A stretch of 55,256 bases of DNA from Aquibacillus albus (GTDB lineage: Bacteria; Bacillota; Bacilli; Bacillales; Amphibacillaceae): the NCBI RefSeq assembly GCF_016908325.1, contig NZ_JAFBDR010000028.1, forward strand, positions 1 to 55,256, given 5' to 3'. The notes beneath the pieces are model-generated. The model made no database searches, was not told where the DNA came from, and was given only the letters and a program-made list of their open reading frames with translations. Shown here one piece after another: positions 51,190 through 55,256 of the stretch; position 1 is the stretch's first letter, and each line of letters begins with the position of its first letter. The translations under genes were made by a program, and so were the position numbers.

Positions 51190-53070
51190 TCAGACCCATT
51201 GGCGTTGACTATCCATCCTTTTCGTATAGCCTAATTCATCTAATAGCTCTAGTAACGGAATTAAGTATTTACGAGATACATTCCATTGATCCTTCGCTTG
51301 CTTCAAATCAAACGACTGATCGGTTTTCTGCTTTAAATCACTTACCGCTTTTTCGACCGGTTCACGATGAATCAGTAATTCATCTGTCAGACGGTACAAC
51401 TGCTTTGTCTGAATCAGAAATGTTTTTAATTCATTCCCTTGCTCTTGTGAAAGGGCCGAATCGGAAACATAATCCTCCCATTTATTCACGGTCAGTCCGT
51501 CTTGCTTAATTGCTTCTACGATGGATTCCATTCGTTTTGCCCATGCTTTCGGAAAATGGGCTTCAAACGTCTGCAGTGCAAGAAATTGCCCTTCTTGTTT
51601 TAATTGTTGATTTTCCAACAAAAATTTAACAGCATTGTCGATTACTTCTTTTGGAAATTTCTCGCTTATCGTTTGGACTAATTCTGCTTTATTCATGCCT
51701 TTTCGCATTGGATGCTTTTCATGATATGCCTGTAGATCATGGACAAGCTGATCTTTTATTTTTTCTAATTGAGTCCTTAAACTAAACGAGCCATTCGGTA
51801 AAGAAATGATTCGGTTATCTTCGTGCAAAATCGTTTCCACCTGTACCTGATCAAGGGAAGTCACTTGAATCAATTGGTTCATATCTAAAGGCTTTTCTGT
51901 CAAAGCATCAACGACTAAGTCTTCTGGTGTACCTTCTTTTTTCTGTTGTAGCATTTGAATCGTTTGTTGGCCAAAACGATATTTTTCTCCATTTGGATCT
52001 ATGACCCAACCTCCACCGATTGTCTCTACTGGTGAAGGGCGCCTTAAAATAAAGCGATCTCCTCTTCGGACAACAATCGCCTCTTGCAAACGAATCTGAC
52101 AAAGAACTTCTTCCTGTTCGTTCTTTATTTCATTCCGATCAAAAAACACAATCGTACCCATCACCTCTGAAGTACCAACGTGAACATTGACTGGTGCTCG
52201 CTGTTTCAGCGGATAACGCATTTCCTCTACAAATCGGATAGAGACATCGATTGTATTGGTAACAATAAAGTGATCAGAAGCAACTAATACATCGCCACGC
52301 TTAACTTCGTCTCGATCGATACCACTGATATTAATTGCTGTACGCTGACCTGCTGAAGCATGTTCGACGTCTTGATGATGGACTTGAATGTTTCTTGCTT
52401 TCACACGTTTCTGTGCAGGTAACACTTGTAAGGTATCGCTTTTCTGCACCATTCCTTCATAAATGGTGCCACGAACGATTGTCCCCAATCCTTGTACTGT
52501 AAAAACTTGATCAATTGGGAGACGAAACGAACCGTAACGATCCCGAAATCCGACATTTTTAAGGTTTTCAAATAATAGATCCTTTAACTTGTCTACACCT
52601 TTTCCAGATAAACTATCTACAAATACCATTGGTGCATCTACAAATGTCGTATCTTCTAACGTCTCGTAAATATCTTGTGCAACAAGGTCAAGAAGTTCCT
52701 CTTCGACCTGATCTACCTTTGTAATTGCGACGATGCATTGATCAATTCCTAAAAATTGAAGAATTTCGAGGTGTTCCTTTGTTTGCGGCATAACCCCTTC
52801 ATCTGCAGCAATAACCAGTACGACGAGATCAATTCCTGCTACACCAGCAATCATTTGCCGAATAAAACGCTCGTGTCCTGGAACATCAACAATCGAGACA
52901 TGTACACCTTCTTTTGTATGTAAAGGAGCATATCCCAATTCAATCGATATGCTGCGCTCCTTCTCCTCTTTTAATCGATCAGTCTCTACATTTGTTAGCG
53001 CCTTTGTTAGCGTCGTTTTCCCATGATCAATATGACCAGCCATTCCAATTGTATAATATCGTGCATCCAT
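51190..53070 (-). CDS. selB: Selenocysteine-specific elongation factor
   Basis: This 626-aa EF-Tu-like GTPase has G1 GMAGHIDHGKTTLTKAL, G3 IVDVPGHERFIRQMIAGVAG and G4 AITKVDQVEE. Domains II-III follow, with DQVFTVQGLGTIVRGTIYEG and FILRRPSPVETIGGGWVIDP. The C-terminal 250 residues contain the winged helices that read SECIS RNA (LHEDNRIISLPNGSFSLRTQ, KGMNKAELVQTISEKFPKEV, ALSQEQGNELKTFLIQTKQL). It delivers Sec-tRNA to recoded UGA codons. It heads the minus-strand order selB, SelW-like gene, selA. Its stop codon lies in a GGGTCTGA phrase also found at the selA end. Confidence 0.94.
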   Translation of the reverse strand: MDARYYTIGMAGHIDHGKTTLTKALTNVETDRLKEEKERSISIELGYAPLHTKEGVHVSIVDVPGHERFIRQMIAGVAGIDLVVLVIAADEGVMPQTKEHLEILQFLGIDQCIVAITKVDQVEEELLDLVAQDIYETLEDTTFVDAPMVFVDSLSGKGVDKLKDLLFENLKNVGFRDRYGSFRLPIDQVFTVQGLGTIVRGTIYEGMVQKSDTLQVLPAQKRVKARNIQVHHQDVEHASAGQRTAINISGIDRDEVKRGDVLVASDHFIVTNTIDVSIRFVEEMRYPLKQRAPVNVHVGTSEVMGTIVFFDRNEIKNEQEEVLCQIRLQEAIVVRRGDRFILRRPSPVETIGGGWVIDPNGEKYRFGQQTIQMLQQKKEGTPEDLVVDALTEKPLDMNQLIQVTSLDQVQVETILHEDNRIISLPNGSFSLRTQLEKIKDQLVHDLQAYHEKHPMRKGMNKAELVQTISEKFPKEVIDNAVKFLLENQQLKQEGQFLALQTFEAHFPKAWAKRMESIVEAIKQDGLTVNKWEDYVSDSALSQEQGNELKTFLIQTKQLYRLTDELLIHREPVEKAVSDLKQKTDQSFDLKQAKDQWNVSRKYLIPLLELLDELGYTKRMDSQRQWV

Positions 53071-53160
53071 ATTTATGATCCCTGCTTTCTCACAAACCTA
53101 CTTACTTACACTTTAATCGGTGTTTGCTAAGAATATCAAGCAAGGTGAACTACAAAAGAA

Positions 53161-53247
53161 AAGGGTCAGACCCCTCAACTACAACATCATGTGATATTTT
53201 AATCATAAACACGAATTGTTGTAGTATAATGAGGGAGTCAAACCCTT
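53161..53247. repeat. MITE-like element with long imperfect terminal inverted repeats
   Basis: The left arm AAGGGTCAGACCCCTCAACT, continuing ACAACA (to 53,186), is the inverted partner of the right arm (53,217-53,247). The right arm ends GAGGGAGTCAAACCCTT and begins TGTTGTAGTATAAT. The spacer is 30 AT-rich bases. No coding sequence is inside. It lies between selB and the small gene at 53,275 and carries the TCAGACCC phrase seen at the selA and selB stops. Confidence 0.6.
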
Positions 53248-53274
53248 ATCGGACAGCCTCTTCTATAATGCCCC

Positions 53275-53427
53275 TTATTCTCGATCTTCACGTTCTTCAT
53301 TGACACCAAATTCAACTTGTGGATCCTTTGACATATCCATATCGACGCCTGTTGCATCTTTCTGGTTAGCTGGAGTTTGTGGAAGCTTTGTTTTGTTTTT
53401 ACGATGACGATGTTCATCTCGTCCCAT
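53275..53427 (-). CDS. Small hydrophilic YfhD-like protein, 50 aa
   Basis: ATG 53,427 lies behind AGAGGTGG. The product begins MGRDEHRHRKNKTKLPQTPA and ends DPQVEFGVNEEREDRE. It is highly charged, with no hydrophobic core. The MGR-[HR]-rich start followed by KxxLPQTP and an acidic tail resembles the YfhD family of small Bacillaceae proteins, which has no firm function. The match is by eye only. Confidence 0.5.
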   Translation of the reverse strand: MGRDEHRHRKNKTKLPQTPANQKDATGVDMDMSKDPQVEFGVNEEREDRE

Positions 53428-53595
53428 TTTCATCCACCTCTTTTCATTTGGTTTCAAAATTAGTATGATGGATAATCCATTAAATCATGTGAGTACAATT
53501 GGATTAAAATATAACTTTTTTTACCAGGCCATCACACTTGCGATTATGGCATTGTTCGTTATAAACTAGAAAAGGCTTGAAAGAAAATGTAACAT

Positions 53596-53692
53596 GGGGT
53601 TGGATGGGTGACTGGTGTCCCCCTGGGTCTTCAAAACCCTGAGGGAGGCGCGTGCCGTCTCCGGTGGGTTCGATTCCCACACAGTCCCGCCA
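53596..53692 (+). tRNA. selC: tRNA-Sec (anticodon UCA)
   Basis: The 97-nt gene includes an encoded CCA (53,690-53,692). The acceptor GGGGTTG pairs with CAGTCCC (with two G-U type pairs). The long D-arm encloses TGGT. The anticodon loop CTTCAAA gives TCA at 53,631-53,633. The very long variable arm has a 7-bp stem (GGAGGCG/CGTCTCC-like, 53,644-53,662). The T arm is GTGGG-TTCGATT-CCCAC. The extended D and variable arms are diagnostic for tRNA-Sec. A TTGCGA/TATAAA-like promoter with a 16-base spacer lies about 45-65 bp upstream. It is encoded opposite to selB. Confidence 0.93.
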
Positions 53693-53699
53693 AAACCAA

Positions 53700-53764
53700 C
53701 GTTGATTTGACGGTGATTTTCGAGATTTTGCCGTTGATTTATACGATGATTTTTTCGATGATTT
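53700..53764 (+). repeat. Phased array of CGNTGATTT repeats after tRNA-Sec
   Basis: CGTTGATTT at 53,700, CGGTGATTT at 53,711, a weaker CGAGATTTT at 53,721, CGTTGATTT at 53,732, CGATGATTT at 53,744 and again at 53,756. Starts are 10-12 bp apart, one helical turn, so all copies face the same side of the DNA. It lies between the tRNA 3' end and the recombinase gene, where arm-type integrase sites would be expected. Confidence 0.65.
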
Positions 53765-53860
53765 CACGCAAAAGTCCCACAGGGTTTCGTCATCATTTTT
53801 GAGTGGTTCTCGGGGGACCTATTCGATAAAACCTAGTGGTACCAAATGGAACTTTATGCT

Positions 53861-53885
53861 AACCTCTTACACTTTATAGGAGGTT
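53861..53885 (+). promoter_or_regulatory. Hairpin covering the recombinase ribosome binding site
   Basis: AACCTC (53,861-53,866) pairs with GAGGTT (53,880-53,885). The second arm contains the AGGAGG ribosome binding site eight bases before the recombinase ATG. The stem could mask translation start. Confidence 0.5.
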
Positions 53886-53892
53886 ATTTTTT

Positions 53893-54864
53893 ATGCGTAA
53901 ATTAGAACGGAAAGGTATTCGTAAAACTGCAAGAACACCGAAAACTGAAACGAATAACGTCATTAAACGCCAAACATTAAAGGATATGTTTCAGCGGTTT
54001 ATGATTGACAAACGAACCGAGGCGTTAACTCAAACGACTATTGACGACTACGATAGGCATTTCGGTTATTTACTCGACTTTTTAGGCGGAGACTTAACGC
54101 AAAAAGAGATAACCACCGATGTATTTCGAGAGTATATTGGCTATATGCTCCATACAAAAAACCTTTCGCCTGTTACGACTAACGTCCGAATAAGAACAAT
54201 AAGGGCATTTTTACGGCATTGTTTTGAACATGGATGGATTAACGAGCAAATACACGAATTTTTCAAGCCTGTTAAAACGGGTGAAATAAAAATCGAGGCT
54301 TTTACACCCGAGGAAATTAATGTACTATTGGAGCAAATTGACGAGACACGGTACATGGGATTTCGTAATAAAGTCATGATACTAACATTACTCGATACAA
54401 TGGTGAGAATATCGGAACTTATTAAGATTCGACGTAAAAACGTTGATTTAAAAACAGGACACATCCAGCTAGAACCGCATGAGACCAAAATGAAACGTTA
54501 TCGAGTGGTTCCCTTATCTAACAAGTCGATTCGGCTACTTTCAGAATACATGGAAGAAACGGAGGATTTCGAGGCTGAAACGTTATTCCTTACCTATGAC
54601 GGCAGACCAATTAATGCTAACACGTTTCGCAAGAACCTAGTCGAATATAAAGAAGCGGCAGGAATAAATAAACGTGTGTCTCCGCATATTTTCCGCCATA
54701 CAGGAGCATTATTTTATATCATGAACGGAGGAGACCCTTTCAGTTTGCAAGACATACTCGGACATACGGATATGTCGATGGTTCGTAGATATATTAAAAT
54801 GACTAACGTTCACATAAAACGGCAACACAACACATTCTCTCCATTGAAAAACCTTAGCCGTTAA
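53893..54864 (+). CDS. Tyrosine recombinase / integrase next to tRNA-Sec
   Basis: This 323-aa protein starts at ATG 53,893 behind AGGAGG. The N-terminal core-binding domain spans about residues 35-130 (TLKDMFQRFMIDKRTEALTQ, SPVTTNVRIRTIRAFLRHCF). The catalytic domain follows with the first Arg in LDTMVRISELIKIRRKNVDL, a Lys in TKMKRYRVVPLS, HIFRHTGALF (HxxR), LGHTDMSMVRRYI (H, then Tyr). All catalytic positions are present. Its place 200 bp after the tRNA-Sec gene suggests it is the integrase of an element inserted at that tRNA. It could instead be a stand-alone XerC/D-like protein of a Tn916-unrelated type. The rest of the element would lie beyond the right edge. Confidence 0.88.
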   Translation: MRKLERKGIRKTARTPKTETNNVIKRQTLKDMFQRFMIDKRTEALTQTTIDDYDRHFGYLLDFLGGDLTQKEITTDVFREYIGYMLHTKNLSPVTTNVRIRTIRAFLRHCFEHGWINEQIHEFFKPVKTGEIKIEAFTPEEINVLLEQIDETRYMGFRNKVMILTLLDTMVRISELIKIRRKNVDLKTGHIQLEPHETKMKRYRVVPLSNKSIRLLSEYMEETEDFEAETLFLTYDGRPINANTFRKNLVEYKEAAGINKRVSPHIFRHTGALFYIMNGGDPFSLQDILGHTDMSMVRRYIKMTNVHIKRQHNTFSPLKNLSR

Positions 54865-54989
54865 TAAGTAAGCTACGCCGTCTATTTCGTCGCGGCTTAT
54901 TAAACATATCTTTACTCTATCGTTCTTTATTATATCGCATCCCCTCTATACCCTATATGCGATTATCTTTAATAGATGCTTTAACGACA

Positions 54990-55019
54990 ACCGTCTAAGT
55001 TCTTTAGAACTTGGGCGGT
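54990..55019. repeat. Inverted repeat downstream of the recombinase
   Basis: ACCGTCTAAGTTCT pairs with AGAACTTGGGCGGT with two wobble-type positions and a 2-base loop. No T run follows, so it is not a clear terminator. The same ACCGCC/GGCGGT words recur at about 55,089. The rest of 54,865-55,175 holds no supportable gene. Confidence 0.45.
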
Positions 55020-55175
55020 AATCTTTATATGTTATATTTCGGTATTCTTATATTTCTAGTGCCCTCTAATGGGGGTCTGTGTATAGTACCGCCTAATGGA
55101 ACTATGCTTCATATCGGTAAATATCGAGGTTTGGAACTATTTTTCACCGTCCATGTTAACGATTATAAATGTCAA

Positions 55176-55224
55176 TTAGAAAATGTACATTTTTGATCAC
55201 TTTAGAATGTACATATTTGTTCAC
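55176..55224. mobile_element. Tandem AATGTACAT repeats resembling an IS21-family end
   Basis: TTAGAAAATGTACATTTTTGATCAC (two halves at 55,176-55,200) and TTTAGAATGTACATATTTGTTCAC (55,201-55,224) are adjacent imperfect direct repeats of about 25 bp. IS21-family termini carry such repeated transposase-binding units. No istA/istB coding sequence is visible before the window ends. Confidence 0.4.
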
Positions 55225-55256
55225 AAGCGAGTTGTATTTTCCCCCAACCGTAAGGT

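Noticed and set aside
55011-55196. 61-codon plus-strand frame near the right edge
   Set aside because: It overlaps an inverted repeat and IS21-like end repeats, lacks a ribosome binding site and resembles no protein.

Overview
The window looks like a low-GC, endospore-forming member of the Bacillaceae, probably close to the Oceanobacillus/Virgibacillus group. The evidence is its content and AT-rich codon use: three YjcZ-type tiny membrane proteins, a SpoVIF-like protein, a YtrA-type GntR regulator with an ABC transporter, MhqD with its palindromic operator, TnrA/GlnR-type boxes and a YpvA-like DinG helicase. Species cannot be fixed from the sequence alone.

Layout. 1-6,480 is a graveyard of mobile DNA: IS66 transposase pieces in both orientations, an IS4-type transposase relic, structured IS-end-like DNA and small recombinase-like fragments. 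Inside it sit a GT29 sialyltransferase-like gene (2,380-3,663) and a decayed neuB-like gene (about 3,790-4,350). 6,830-11,424 is a very AT-rich glycan cluster on the minus strand: neuB, neuC/legG-like, neuA, a short uncharacterised ORF and a polysaccharide pyruvyltransferase. It should make and activate a nonulosonic (sialic-type) acid for the cell surface. 11,524-12,640 is non-coding and holds a perfect 48-bp palindrome. 12,691-14,820 is an arsenic-type locus with two ArsR paralogues, a broken MFS transporter, a flavoprotein stub and a small Cys-tailed protein. Matching ATCAA-TTGAT palindromes lie in front of both arsR genes.

14,974-48,142 is mostly core-type DNA. It holds isocitrate dehydrogenase, tiny sporulation proteins, a 51-bp tandem repeat, a lactonase-fold protein, a DinG helicase, nitrate reductase (nasC, nasB), an ECF sigma factor, a GntR-ABC-permease operon, spoVIF, mhqD, and a PrmA-like/DUF4129/DUF58/MoxR operon. 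These are followed by siroheme biosynthesis (sirC, sirB, sumT) with trpD2, nitrite reductase (nirB, nirD), a GGDEF-EAL protein behind a c-di-GMP-I riboswitch and terminator, and topB. Nitrate is reduced by NasC fed by NasB, nitrite by NirBD, whose siroheme is made by SumT-SirC-SirB. TnrA-type boxes precede both nasB and nirB.

48,291-53,692 contains a selenocysteine system: selA, selB, a tRNA-Sec gene with a UCA anticodon, and a short selenoprotein gene between selA and selB. That gene is a SelW/Rdx-type protein with a C-M-Q-U motif encoded by an in-frame TGA, with a SECIS-like hairpin just downstream. It would be missed or truncated by ordinary gene calling. Immediately after tRNA-Sec lie a helically phased array of short repeats and a tyrosine recombinase, suggesting that the tRNA-Sec gene is the attachment site of an integrated element running off the right end. 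IS21-like end repeats lie near the right edge.
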